From Paenibacillus sp. CAA11 (GTDB lineage Bacteria; Bacillota; Bacilli; Paenibacillales; Paenibacillaceae): a DNA stretch of 64,000 nucleotides. Under the pieces are notes generated by a model. It was not told the DNA's origin. It did not search any database and saw only the letters and a list, made by a program, of their open reading frames with translations. Shown piece after piece: positions 54,353 through 64,000 of this stretch. Position numbers and translations under genes: made by a program. The stretch covers positions 3,682,001 through 3,746,000 of the forward strand of contig NZ_CP028922.1 in NCBI RefSeq assembly GCF_003060825.1. Reading direction: 5' to 3'. Within the stretch, counting starts at the first letter, position 1. Every line of letters starts with the position of its first letter.

Positions 54353-55657
54353 CTAATGAAATAAGGGCAAATAAGGTTTGTTTTTCTCCAGCATTTCATC
54401 CAGCAGTTTCTCCGCGACGGTAACGGAAGGCACCAGCGGATGATGAACCAATGCCTGCAGGGCAATATCGCGGTCTCCGTGCACGGCAGCCTCAATGGTC
54501 AGGCTCTCGTAGTGCTTGACCGCGGCCAGTAAACCTCTGACGGACTCCGGAACCTTGCGCAGCGGAATCGGCAGCGGACCCTGCTTGGTCACGATACAAT
54601 TCACTTCAATGGAAGCATCGTCCGGCAGAAAATCAATAATGCCATTGTTGCTGACATTCAGCGTCTGGATGTCGCGTGAATCATTATAAATGGAGCGCAT
54701 CAGCAGTACTGCCGCTTCCGAGTAATAAGCCCCGCCGCGCTGCTCAAGCTGCTTCGGCTTCTCCTTCAGCTCTACGTTCCGGTACAGCTCGAACAGCTCT
54801 TCTTCTACCTTCTTCACCACCTCGGCACGAGAGCCTGTCGTTCCCGCTGCTTTCTTCTGTTCCTCCAGCATGGCGTCCGTCAAATAGTAATAGCTCAGAT
54901 AGTAGGAAGGAATGGCGTTTAGTCCGTTCAGGAACCGATGGTCCCAGGAATCAAACGGCACATTGCTGGCCTTGTAGCTCTTGGGATAGTCTATGAGCTC
55001 CTGCAGCTTGCTTTCGCCGTCAATCACGACATCGGATACCCAGTGCAGATGGTTGATGCCGACAAACTCCGAGTAGATCTTGTCGATCGGCAGCCCGAAG
55101 AACTCGGAGAGCCATTTTTGAAACCCGATCGGCGAGTTGCACAGCCCTACACTCTTGACCGAAGAGTATTTGTGAACCGCCTCGGTCACCATGCCGGCCG
55201 GATTTGTAAAATTCAGCAGCCAGGCATCAGGGGCAAGCTCCTCCATATCCTTGCAGATATCCAGAATGACCGGGATCGTTCGCAGGCCTTTCATCATTCC
55301 TCCGGGCCCGGTCGTTTCCTGGCCGATGACATTGTACTGAAGCGGAATAAGTTCATCCCATTTGCGCGCTTCCAGCATGCCTACCCGGATTTGCGTGCAG
55401 ACAAAGTCCGCTCCGGCAATGGCCTCCCTTCGGTTAAGCGTTTCCATAATGGCAATCGGCAGGCCGGACTCGGCAACCATGCGCTTGCTCAGCTCCGCAA
55501 TCGTATGCAGTTTCTCCCTCCCCTCCTCAATATCCACCAGCCATACCTCGCTCACAGGGAGCTCTTTGTGATGCATAATGATGCCTTCCATAAGCTCAGG
55601 CGTATATGATGACCCTGCTCCGATGACAACCAGCTTCAATGTTTCCTCCATGATCAT
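54353..55657 (-). CDS. GH4 NAD-dependent 6-phospho-glycosidase
   Basis: A 434-residue enzyme. NAD-binding motif KLVVIGAGSSYTPELMEGII at the N-terminus; ICTQI-like segment DFVCTQIRVGMLEARKWDEL; metal ligands in SVGLCNSPIGF (Cys) and EFVGINHLHWV (His). GH4 enzymes oxidise and eliminate at phosphorylated disaccharides, mostly 6-phospho-beta-glucosides, with NAD and a divalent metal. Usually the phosphate comes from a PTS; here there is no PTS but a BadF-type kinase directly upstream. The start overlaps the kinase stop by four bases (ATGA). Confidence 0.9.
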   Translation of the reverse strand: MIMEETLKLVVIGAGSSYTPELMEGIIMHHKELPVSEVWLVDIEEGREKLHTIAELSKRMVAESGLPIAIMETLNRREAIAGADFVCTQIRVGMLEARKWDELIPLQYNVIGQETTGPGGMMKGLRTIPVILDICKDMEELAPDAWLLNFTNPAGMVTEAVHKYSSVKSVGLCNSPIGFQKWLSEFFGLPIDKIYSEFVGINHLHWVSDVVIDGESKLQELIDYPKSYKASNVPFDSWDHRFLNGLNAIPSYYLSYYYLTDAMLEEQKKAAGTTGSRAEVVKKVEEELFELYRNVELKEKPKQLEQRGGAYYSEAAVLLMRSIYNDSRDIQTLNVSNNGIIDFLPDDASIEVNCIVTKQGPLPIPLRKVPESVRGLLAAVKHYESLTIEAAVHGDRDIALQALVHHPLVPSVTVAEKLLDEMLEKNKPYLPLFH

Positions 55658-56637
55658 AGCCCCTCCATACCCCGTGATAGACGATCAAGAACTTCCTGAT
55701 TTACACGCATACCGCTGCTTTCCATCGCCAGAACGACCGAGCCGACAACCGGCTCCCGAGTTAAAACCCTTAAAGTGCCATTTGGGGCCGTGTGCTTCAC
55801 TCTCTGCTCAATGGCCCGCCGGATGATGCCTGAGCGATCACCCTTGGTCAAAAGGCTGCCTGCAAGCACGATGTCAAAGGAGTGCTCCTCCATAGCCAAT
55901 CGATGAATTGTCGCTGCCGCTGCCAAACCAAGCTCATCCCCTTGCTTGTTCAGAAGTCCAGTGGCAACCTGGTCCCCTTCATCTGCCGCTTGAAACAGCA
56001 GCTCAGCAATATGGGGAGACAAGTCTCTGGAATGATCCAGGTAATCCTCTCTTAACTCCGAGACACTGGAATAGCCCAGTAATTGAATTAAGCGTTCGCT
56101 TAAGACTGTCTCTTTCTCCCTTCCCTCATCCGCCCGGAGAACGCTGCGAAATACCTCAACACTTAGATCATAGCCGCCGCCGTAATCGCCGAACCGGTAG
56201 CCAAATCCACCACACTGGTATGTAACACCCCGCGGATTTTTACCGGCGCAGTTCACTCCCGAGCCGCAGATCAGCACAATTCCATAATCACTCTCAGTGC
56301 CTGCTCGCAAGGCAATCCAGGTATCGCAGGAAATCTCGGTTTGAGGAAGGCCGAAGCTACTGATAATGGGCCGTAAAATTCGCAAATCGGCTTCTCGATC
56401 CGCTCCAGCCAGGCCGAACCAAGAATACTCCAGCTGAGGCTTTGTCAGCCCTGAGGCCATAATCGCTCCCGATACGGCCTGCTGCAAACTGTTCTCCGCC
56501 TGCTCCCGGTTTTTTTGGTGATTTCCATTCCCTCCCTTGCCTACACCCAAGACCGCTCCTTGTTCATTTGCGATCATGGCGTAGGTTTTGCTGCCCCCTG
56601 CATCGACTCCTAAAAAGTACTTCACAGTTTGTTTCAC
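55654..56637 (-). CDS. BadF/BadG/BcrA-type sugar kinase (N-acetylglucosamine/MurNAc kinase-like)
   Basis: A 327-residue ASKHA kinase. Phosphate-1 motif FLGVDAGGSKTYAMIANEQG at the N-terminus, CGSGVNCAGKNPRG as phosphate-2/adenosine region, GYRFGDYGGGYDLSVEV and the late FDIVLAGSLLTKGD. This matches eukaryotic-type GlcNAc kinase and MurK of Clostridium acetobutylicum, which phosphorylates both MurNAc and GlcNAc. Starts are GTG 56637 or GTG 56625; the second is better spaced from AGGAG. Coupled to GH4, so it may phosphorylate a sugar before GH4 cleaves it. Preceded by lacI. Confidence 0.85.
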   Translation of the reverse strand: MKQTVKYFLGVDAGGSKTYAMIANEQGAVLGVGKGGNGNHQKNREQAENSLQQAVSGAIMASGLTKPQLEYSWFGLAGADREADLRILRPIISSFGLPQTEISCDTWIALRAGTESDYGIVLICGSGVNCAGKNPRGVTYQCGGFGYRFGDYGGGYDLSVEVFRSVLRADEGREKETVLSERLIQLLGYSSVSELREDYLDHSRDLSPHIAELLFQAADEGDQVATGLLNKQGDELGLAAAATIHRLAMEEHSFDIVLAGSLLTKGDRSGIIRRAIEQRVKHTAPNGTLRVLTREPVVGSVVLAMESSGMRVNQEVLDRLSRGMEGL

Positions 56638-56646
56638 TCCTAATAT

Positions 56647-57636
56647 TCAGGATAACCTTACAGATGCGGTGGATTCACGCACAAGAAGCTGAGGAGCGAG
56701 CTTCGTTACAGCAGCCGGCACCACCTCCCCATGGATTAATTTCATCAGCAAATCCACACCAATGCTGCCCATCTGCGCCTCGGGCTGTCTGACAGTCGTC
56801 AATCGGGGATAAAATTCACCTACGAACTGCTGATCATCAAAGCCAACAACTGAGATATCCTGAGGGACCAGAATTCCCTCCTCACGCAGGGCTTGAACAA
56901 CCCCGAGCGCAATAAAGTCGTCTCCGGAAAAGATGGCTGTCGGCAGTTTATCTTCACGAATCCATCTCTTGGCTACCTCATAACCGCTGCTTACCGTAAA
57001 TCCGCAATATTCTGTGCCGAAGGGCGTTAGCCCCGCTTCATCCAACGCCTGTACATAGCCTCTCTTGCGCTCCGCTACACTTAAGAATACCGAAGGGCCA
57101 CCGATATAAGCGATCTGGGTGTGTCCAAGACCAATCAAATGCTTGGTCGCTTCATATCCCCCTTGATAGTTGTCGACGACCACACTGGGAACATCGTCAT
57201 GCTGGAACTGGTTATCCAGCAAGACAAACGGAATGTTTTTTCTCTTCAGCTCCTCCACATATTCCATTTCCTCAAGCGGAGACAGCAGAATAATTCCGTC
57301 AACGCGGTCCTTCTGAAACAGGAAGTTCACGCCTTCATCCTCATTCTCAGCTATGGACAGGGCCAAGAAGTAGCCTTGTTCTGCCAGCTTCCGGTTCACC
57401 ACGCGGATCACACGGTCATAGAAAGAGTCGTTAAAGTTGGTAATCGACATCCCAATGACTCCCGTCTTGCCACGTACGAGACTCCGCGCCGCTGAATTGG
57501 GCTGATAATTTAATTCCTCCATAGCTTTGAGCACTTTCCGCCGATTGCTTTCACGTACAGAAGGTGAATTGTTAATAACTCTGGATACGGTCACTACAGA
57601 GAGCCCCGACTTTTTGGCTACATCATGAATGTTCAT
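56647..57636 (-). CDS. LacI-family regulator of the amino-sugar locus
   Basis: A 329-residue repressor. The helix-turn-helix reads MNIHDVAKKSGLSVVTVSRV; the hinge region MEELNYQPNSAARSLVRGKT and the effector domain GVIGMSITNFNDSFYDRVIR follow, ending in ISVVGFDDQQFVGEFYPRLT. It is the first gene of the operon (lacI-kinase-GH4-permeases-receptor-GHL10-GH84), nine bases before the kinase. Two related sequences upstream (57663-57682 and 57792-57813) are likely its operators. Its recognition helix (VVTVSRV) differs from the LacI at 31466, in line with a different operator. Confidence 0.9.
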   Translation of the reverse strand: MNIHDVAKKSGLSVVTVSRVINNSPSVRESNRRKVLKAMEELNYQPNSAARSLVRGKTGVIGMSITNFNDSFYDRVIRVVNRKLAEQGYFLALSIAENEDEGVNFLFQKDRVDGIILLSPLEEMEYVEELKRKNIPFVLLDNQFQHDDVPSVVVDNYQGGYEATKHLIGLGHTQIAYIGGPSVFLSVAERKRGYVQALDEAGLTPFGTEYCGFTVSSGYEVAKRWIREDKLPTAIFSGDDFIALGVVQALREEGILVPQDISVVGFDDQQFVGEFYPRLTTVRQPEAQMGSIGVDLLMKLIHGEVVPAAVTKLAPQLLVRESTASVRLS

Positions 57637-57662
57637 CTAGACTTCTATGCCTCCAAGTTGAA

Positions 57663-57682
57663 AAGTTTAAACGCTTTAACTT
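57663..57682. promoter_or_regulatory. LacI-type operator, proximal
   Basis: AAGTTTAAACGCTTTAACTT is a near-perfect palindrome around a central CG, 27 bp before the lacI start. Confidence 0.6.
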
Positions 57683-57791
57683 TGTGGGAAATAAAAAAGC
57701 AATAGCTCATTTCGAAAAAACTATACTCTGACTGAAAACAGAACATCGAATGTCAACTTCGCCTTTATCAGTAGTCTCAAAGATCATAGTA

Positions 57792-57813
57792 AAAGTTTAA
57801 AGGTTTTTACTTT
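57792..57813. promoter_or_regulatory. LacI-type operator, distal
   Basis: The segment AAGTTTAAAGGTTTTTACTT (57793-57812) repeats the proximal operator with a few differences. The rest of the 57.64-58.0 kb gap holds the promoter of the locus and the gerE terminator; no gene was seen. Confidence 0.5.
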
Positions 57814-57933
57814 AATGCGATTTTACAACCATTCCCATTATCCGTCAATCCATAAACTGCAACCAAACTTAATATTTCGTATCTATTTGATACAGGCTGT
57901 GCGGCAACCATCTTTGACAGCTTTCCGAACAAC

Positions 57934-57969
57934 AAAAAACCTCCCCTCATCCCGGAGGATGAGAGAAGG
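57934..57969 (-). terminator. terminator of gerE
   Basis: On the minus strand CCTTCTCTCATCC pairs with GGGATGAGGGGAGG around TCC, followed by TTTTTT. Confidence 0.85.
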
Positions 57970-57998
57970 ATCAGCCGCCCGCCTCCAATAAGCGGCAG

Positions 57999-58223
57999 CT
58001 ATATTTTTAGCTCCCCGAGCTTAATCAGCTCGACGACCGCTTGCGCGCGGCCTTTGACATTCAACTTCTGCATCACATTTGAAATGTGATTGCGCACGGT
58101 CTTCTCACTGATGAACAACTGCTCCGCGATATCCCGCGTGGTCTTATCCTGCACGAGCAATTCAAATACTTCACGTTCTCGATGAGTAAGCAAGAATTTG
58201 CTGTTACGATCGCTGCCCTTCAA
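57999..58223 (-). CDS. gerE: GerE, late mother-cell sporulation regulator
   Basis: A 74-residue LuxR-type DNA-binding protein consisting only of the helix-turn-helix domain: LLTHREREVFELLVQDKTTR, DIAEQLFISEKTVRNHISNV, MQKLNVKGRAQAVVELIKLG. Length and sequence agree closely with Bacillus GerE, which controls spore-coat genes together with SigK in the mother cell. It starts at TTG 58223, with AAGGAGGGG about 11 bases upstream. Its 3' end is duplicated in decayed form at 47092. It should be SigK-dependent, but I could not place that promoter. Confidence 0.93.
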   Translation of the reverse strand: MKGSDRNSKFLLTHREREVFELLVQDKTTRDIAEQLFISEKTVRNHISNVMQKLNVKGRAQAVVELIKLGELKI

Positions 58224-58266
58224 AATGTGTCACCCCTCCTTGCTCGGGATTTGTGGTTTAACAAGG

Positions 58267-58625
58267 TTAAGGGATACAGTCAACACATTTTATGAAAAGT
58301 ACAGAGCAGGGGTGCGGTGCATAGGTAAAATTGGGCTGCAGAGTTCTACGCCTTTCCTTTATCCTTCCATCATGATCTAGACTGCCGATGAGCAGTGCGA
58401 TGCCAAACAGAATGACCGCGGCAATGAACAAGCCGGTATAGACATAATAAATAAACCGCTCCTCCCATAGAGCGCGAATATAACTGTTAGCGCCTATAAA
58501 CAGGGCGAGATATAGGTTTCTAAAGTTATACTTTTTAGACGATACCGCACGATATTATGAATAAACATTACAAGACAGAGAACAAAAACCAGGTGCCATC
58601 CCCAGCTGATGATTTGATGAGTCAT
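58267..58625 (-). pseudogene. frameshifted small membrane protein
   Basis: From ATG 58625 (ribosome site AGAGGAG) the frame reads MTHQIISWGWHLVFVLCLVM and FIHNIVRY, then loses sense. One frame over it continues SSKKYNFRNLYLALFIGANS, YIRALWEERFIYYVYTGLFI, AAVILFGIALLIGSLDHDGR and ends at 58267. The total of 359 bases is one base short of 120 codons, so a single-base deletion near 58540 explains both parts. The protein would have three hydrophobic helices in 119 residues. The family is not recognised. Either a recent pseudogene or a sequence error. It lies just upstream of gerE on the same strand. Confidence 0.55.
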
Positions 58626-58838
58626 ATGCATCTCCTCTGTAAATTACTCTTTGAATCGCTTATGCCAGCCCCTTTACCAATAATACCCACATACTGCTGT
58701 TATGAAAAGACTGACACTTCCCCATACTTTACTCCCTTACTAACCGCTTTACCTGGATCTAACACACCGTTGTTACAGCGCTAACGTTGTTCTGGTACGG
58801 TGAGAGCAATCTTCTACATATCAGGGAGGAATGATCCA

Positions 58839-60727
58839 TTGTTCAAATTCATGAAATGGAGCGCCGCTCCAGTACTTGCATCCCTACTCGTTCTCGGTTC
58901 GCTGGCCCCTTCATCCGCAGATGCGATAGGAACGCCCCCCAGCCAAAGCCAGCCAACAGGAAAGCACATTACAATCCTGCATACCAATGATATCCATGCC
59001 CACGCAGTCCCGAATTCACCAGAAATGGGCTTTGCCAAACTCGCCGGAATCATTGACCAGTACCGAGCGCAGAACCCTAATACGCTGCTGCTCGATGATG
59101 GTGACGTCATTCACGGGACAACCTTTGCCACCCTGGTTAACGGGGAGAGCATTGTGCAAGTCATGAACGAAATGAAGTATGATGCTATGGCTCCTGGCAA
59201 CCACGAATTCAACTACGGGACCGACCGGCTTGTTGAGCTGTCCAAGCAGTTCCATTTCCCCGTGATTAGCGCGAATGTAAAGAACAAAAACGGTGAGCGT
59301 ATATTCAAGCCCTATATAATTAAAGAGATTGACGGTGTGAAGATCGGAATTTTCGGCTTAACTACGCCCGAGACCGCCTTTAAAACCAACCCGAAGAATG
59401 TTCAAAATGTAGAGTTCACAGACCCTTCCAAAGAAGCTCAGGAGATGGTAAACGAGCTTCAGAAGCAGGACGCCGATGTCATCATCGCCCTTGGTCATAT
59501 CGGCCAGGATAAGTCCAGCCAAGATACAAGTCTGAAAATTGCCAAAGAAGTAAAAGGGATTGACCTGTTCATCGACGGTCACAGCCATACGGTTCTGCCA
59601 GAGGGATTTCTGGCGGATAATAACACGCTCATCGCCAGCGCTGGGGAATACAGCAAATACCTTGGCGTGGTAGATCTGTGGGTGGCCAGGACCAGGTAAC
59701 CAAGAAAACCGCAAAGCTGATTGATGAGAAGTCCGCTGAGGCGATTAAGCCAAGCACGAAGGTGCAGACCCTGATCGATTCCATTAATAAAAGCCAGGAG
59801 AGCATCCTGAAAGAGAAAGTGGCTCACACCGATGTCAATCTAGAGGGAGCAAGGGCAAAGGTACGTGCCGGGGAGACGAACTTGGGGGACCTGCTGGCCG
59901 ACGCCATTCGGGATATCAGCAAGGCGGATGTGGCCATTACGAACGGAGGCGGCATACGGGCATCCATTAAAGCTGGGGATGTGACCAAGGGGGATGTGAT
60001 CACCGTTCTTCCGTTTGGCAACCAGATTGTCACCTTGAATGTTAGCGGGGCGGACATCAAGGCTGCCCTGGAGAATGGCGTATCCGATTATCCTGAACCA
60101 AAGGGTGGATTCCCGCAAGTCTCCGGACTCACTTACCAGATTGACCCTTCCCAGCCGAAAGGCAGCCGGGTTCATACGGTGATGATTAGCACAGAGAAAC
60201 TTGATCCGAACAAAACCTATGTTCTGGCGACCAACGATTTTATGGCGGCCGGAGGTGACGAATACTCCATGTTCGGCAAGCATCCGCAGGCCGGAATGTT
60301 CGGCTCCTTGGACGAGGCGCTGATCAACTACATGAAAAAACTGCAAAAGGTAGAGATCAAGGCCGATGGACGGATCAAAGAAGCAAGCCTCACTGCCCCG
60401 GCAGCAGAACCTGCAACGAAACCAGCTCAGCCTGCACAGGCAGAGCAGCCTTCTGCGAATTCGGCTCCTGTCCCGGCACCGGCACCAGACCCTGCCCCTT
60501 CACCAGCCCCTCAAAGTCCTGCCACTACGAAGCCTGTGCCTGCTAAGCCAAGCAAGCCTGCAAGCCAGCCGGCGCAAAGCGGCAAATTCTATGTGGTGAA
60601 GAAGGGCGACACGCTGGACGGTATTTCGAAGCAGCACGGTACCTCCTGGCGGACACTGCAACGCTTGAATGATTTGAAGAATCCGCATCTAATTTACCCG
60701 GGGCAAAAAATCAAGCTGCCCGCTTGA
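58839..60727 (+). pseudogene. exported 5'-nucleotidase/cyclic phosphodiesterase with LysM, interrupted by a frameshift
   Basis: The first frame (TTG 58839, site AGGGAGGA, to stop 59699) holds a signal peptide and a calcineurin-like phosphatase: HITILHTNDIHAHAVPNSPE, LLLDDGDVIHGTTFA, MAPGNHEFNYG and LFIDGHSHTVLPEG. The second frame (from about 59680 to 60727) continues with the nucleotidase C-terminal domain ([40 protein letters not shown]), a Pro/Ala linker and a C-terminal LysM domain ([20 protein letters not shown]). A one-base loss in the G-rich stretch around 59680-59688 breaks one gene of about 630 codons. If it is a sequence error, the product is a peptidoglycan-bound nucleotidase of the UshA/YfkN kind that recovers phosphate and nucleosides. 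A strong hairpin follows. Confidence 0.8.
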
Positions 60728-60734
60728 GAAACAT

Positions 60735-60777
60735 AGCAGCATAAGCCGGCCAGAGATTCTGGCCGGCTTATGCTGCT
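60735..60777. terminator. perfect 20-bp-stem convergent terminator
   Basis: The 20-base arm at 60735-60754 pairs without mismatch with 60758-60777 across a three-base GAT loop. It lies between convergent genes and overlaps the stop codon of the flavoprotein gene. Confidence 0.85.
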
Positions 60778-61871
60778 TAAAGGCTGAATTCCGGCTGGAA
60801 TACGCCGTGCTGGGCCGCCGTGTGAAGATCCCGCCAGAACCGGTTCACCGGCTGATCCAGCATGAGCGCCGTCATTCCGAGTAAACGAATGACGCGATCA
60901 GCCGCATCCAGTGCAGCTGTCACAGCCTCCCGGCTGACACGCCCAATCTCGGCTGCCACGGCCTCCTGCATCTGCTCCCCGCTGCTGAGGCGTTCCCAAG
61001 CTTCGTCCGTCAAGCGGTAGAACGCCTCAGCAGCCGTCTGGAGCAGTTCTCTTCCCGAGTGGACAGCGGCCTGGATGGCAGCATATCGGCCCGGCTGAGC
61101 AGAGCTCCACGCCGCCTGCTTCGCGCTGGCCAGCTGCTCCGCTTCCTGCAGGAAGCCCTGTCCGAGGCCAAGGCAGAGAGCTGTGAAGGAGACGATTGCG
61201 AACGGCTCGAACGGATAGCGGTAGATTGGCGAATCCAGTATAGGCGCACCTGACAAGTCAAAGGTCCGTTCCTTTGGCACAAACGCTTCACGAACTACAA
61301 TCGTATGGCTCGCTGTAGCTTTCATCCCTAGTGTATTCCAATCGGGAACCACCTCTACCTGCTCAGGCAGAAAGGCAAAGGAGAGAATTTCCCTCTCCTC
61401 CTTCCCACCTTGGATAACACAATTGGCCGTAAAGAATGAAGCAAACGAAGAGCCGCTGCAATAGGACCATGAACCGCTCACCATATAACCGCCCGGAACC
61501 GGCTGCGCCGTGCCGGTAGGCATGCCGCTTCCCGCTAACACAGCCTCGCGGTCTGCGAAGAAATCTGCTGCCTGCTGCGGCGGCAGGAAGCCGCTGAAGA
61601 AGCCGCCGCCGGCGCCGATCGTTACAAGCCAACCCAAGCTCCCATCGATAGCCGCCGCCTGTTGAAACACTCGCAGCGCCTGAGGCAGGTCGGCGTCAAG
61701 GCCGCCCAAGGTCCGCGGTACGAACAGCTTAAACAGCTTTTTCTCATATAAGTGTTCCAGAAGATCCCAAGGCAGCTTCCCCTCGGCTTCAAACGCCGCT
61801 GCTCTGCGCTTTACCTCATGCTCATATTCCGCATCCAACCAACCGGCGGTTAAGTCCCGTCTTTTCTCCAT
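60777..61871 (-). CDS. acyl-CoA-dehydrogenase-like flavoprotein
   Basis: A 364-residue protein with the acyl-CoA dehydrogenase fold: N-terminal helical part (LPWDLLEHLYEKKLFKLFVP, RTLGGLDADLPQAL), middle beta domain (PVPGGYMVSGSWSYCSGSSF; DWNTLGMKATASHTIVVREA) and C-terminal helical bundle. The sequence is closer to the flavin monooxygenase branch (HsaA/DszC-like) than to true dehydrogenases, since the usual catalytic glutamate segment is not evident. No reductase or other pathway gene is nearby, so the reaction is unknown. Monocistronic or read with glpK on the same strand, 59 bases downstream of it. Confidence 0.8.
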   Translation of the reverse strand: MEKRRDLTAGWLDAEYEHEVKRRAAAFEAEGKLPWDLLEHLYEKKLFKLFVPRTLGGLDADLPQALRVFQQAAAIDGSLGWLVTIGAGGGFFSGFLPPQQAADFFADREAVLAGSGMPTGTAQPVPGGYMVSGSWSYCSGSSFASFFTANCVIQGGKEEREILSFAFLPEQVEVVPDWNTLGMKATASHTIVVREAFVPKERTFDLSGAPILDSPIYRYPFEPFAIVSFTALCLGLGQGFLQEAEQLASAKQAAWSSAQPGRYAAIQAAVHSGRELLQTAAEAFYRLTDEAWERLSSGEQMQEAVAAEIGRVSREAVTAALDAADRVIRLLGMTALMLDQPVNRFWRDLHTAAQHGVFQPEFSL

Positions 61872-61930
61872 CAGCTAACTCCCCTTTTCGCGGTCTTGAC
61901 CTGCAGACGAGATCCATATCTCTATAATAA

Positions 61931-63436
<1,506 letters not shown>

Positions 63437-63502
63437 CTACAACGGCCTCTCTACCGAAATTCAATTGACTTGGTCTCATCTTACCAAATTGGGACATACA
63501 AC

Positions 63503-63540
63503 AAGAGACCGGCTCAGAAATTTCTGATCCCGGCCTCTCT
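63503..63540. terminator. hairpin after the MarR gene
   Basis: AGAGACCGGCTCAGAAA pairs with TTTCTGATCCCGGCCTCTCT with one bulge, between the MarR gene and glpK. No clear T run follows. Confidence 0.55.
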
Positions 63541-63548
63541 CGCATAGG

Positions 63549-63998
63549 CTACTTGTTCAAACCCGGCGGCTTCCCCATCGTCGACAGCTTCTCGAAGATG
63601 CCGGCCATGACCTCAAGATCCCGCTCATCGAGCTGGGACAAATACCATTTCATGATACTGCGCGATTTGATTCTCGCTTTACCCAGAATCTCGTTGCCTT
63701 CATCCGTTACACTGACCAGAACGGTTCTGCGATCCTCTTCATCATGACGACGAGATACATACCCACTTTGCACCAGCCGATCAATCATAACGGTAATTGC
63801 ACTCGGCTTAACTCCCAGCGTATCCGCTAAATAGCTAATATTACAGGTGCCTTCTTTATGGATTAACATCAGCATATGGAATTGAGGTCCAGTGAGTCCC
63901 AATTCCTTGTGCTGCATAATATCGTTCTCTACTTGTCTAAAAGTCTTCTTCCAAGCATCTTGAATACGGTCAATATATTGATCCAGATCGAGGCTCAA
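63549..63998 (-). CDS. MarR-family transcriptional regulator
   Basis: A 149-residue winged-helix regulator: LTGPQFHMLMLIHKEGTCNI, SYLADTLGVKPSAITVMIDR (recognition helix), LVQSGYVSRRHDEEDRRTVL (wing with the DxRR motif). It reads from TTG 63998, two bases from the window edge, without a visible ribosome site, so the true start could lie outside. Its target is unknown; it is separated from glpK by a hairpin and is probably not its regulator. Confidence 0.85.
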   Translation of the reverse strand: MSLDLDQYIDRIQDAWKKTFRQVENDIMQHKELGLTGPQFHMLMLIHKEGTCNISYLADTLGVKPSAITVMIDRLVQSGYVSRRHDEEDRRTVLVSVTDEGNEILGKARIKSRSIMKWYLSQLDERDLEVMAGIFEKLSTMGKPPGLNK

Positions 63999-64000
63999 AT

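Noticed and set aside
58557..58784. 75-codon plus-strand open frame upstream of the nucleotidase
   Set aside because: It has no ribosome site and overlaps the antisense frameshifted membrane gene, which has better support.

Overview
The window looks like a chromosomal stretch of an aerobic, endospore-forming, motile Firmicute of moderate GC, most probably Paenibacillus. The evidence is a GerE spore regulator, the gerM-rph-rdgB order also found in Bacillus, a PilZ protein, a methyl-accepting chemotaxis receptor, many lipoprotein-dependent sugar ABC importers with LacI regulators, and strong AGGAGG ribosome sites with frequent TTG/GTG starts.

Layout: (1) 1-2311 is a scar of a mobile element: four tandem hairpins, a divergent Crp/Fnr regulator and LUD-domain gene, a fragment of a large serine recombinase, and a pstC cut off at the junction. 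(2) 2.5-6.6 kb holds a heterodimeric multidrug-type ABC exporter and a PilZ protein. (3) 6.8-10.1 kb holds an exported phytase/esterase-like protein, a UPF0060 membrane protein with a low-molecular-weight tyrosine phosphatase, a small Sm-like protein and tRNA-Gly(CCC). (4) 10.2-18.6 kb has a polar amino-acid importer facing away from a complete oligopeptide importer. (5) 18.8-24.7 kb has an exported protein made of three Rid domains, a chemoreceptor, an AraC regulator facing an EamA exporter, and tRNA-Arg(TCT). (6) 24.9-35.7 kb is a sugar locus (GH94-type phosphorylase, GH3, esterase, LacI, ABC importer) whose content matches the Listeria beta-1,2-glucan (sophoro-oligosaccharide) operon. It carries four copies of a GAAACGTTTC operator. 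(7) 36-47 kb is housekeeping: asparagine synthetase, rdgB, rph, gerM, a YutG-like protein, an MBL hydrolase with a methyltransferase, a PrsA-like foldase and an M20 dipeptidase. (8) 47.2-57.6 kb is a second glycan locus: GH84, a secreted GHL10 glycosidase, an ABC importer, a GH4 glycosidase, a BadF-type sugar kinase and LacI. It ends at gerE on one side and at a decayed copy of the gerE 3' end on the other. (9) 58-64 kb has gerE, a frameshifted membrane gene, a frameshifted cell-wall 5'-nucleotidase with LysM, an acyl-CoA-dehydrogenase-like flavoprotein, glpK and a MarR regulator.

How the genes work together: each sugar locus can be read as one pathway. In the first, imported oligosaccharide would be phosphorolysed by the GH94 enzyme and the remaining disaccharide cut by GH3, all in the cytoplasm and under one LacI protein. 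In the second, an exported GHL10 enzyme would release short amino-sugar glycans, the importer would take them up, and GH84, the BadF kinase and GH4 would process them. This is the best candidate here for an undescribed system, possibly for denuded peptidoglycan strands; the substrate is inference. The duplicated gerE tail suggests that the locus arrived or expanded at gerE. Three separate single-base frameshifts (about 8.4, 58.5 and 59.7 kb) mean either real decay or sequence error. All assignments come from reading the sequence; no database search was run.
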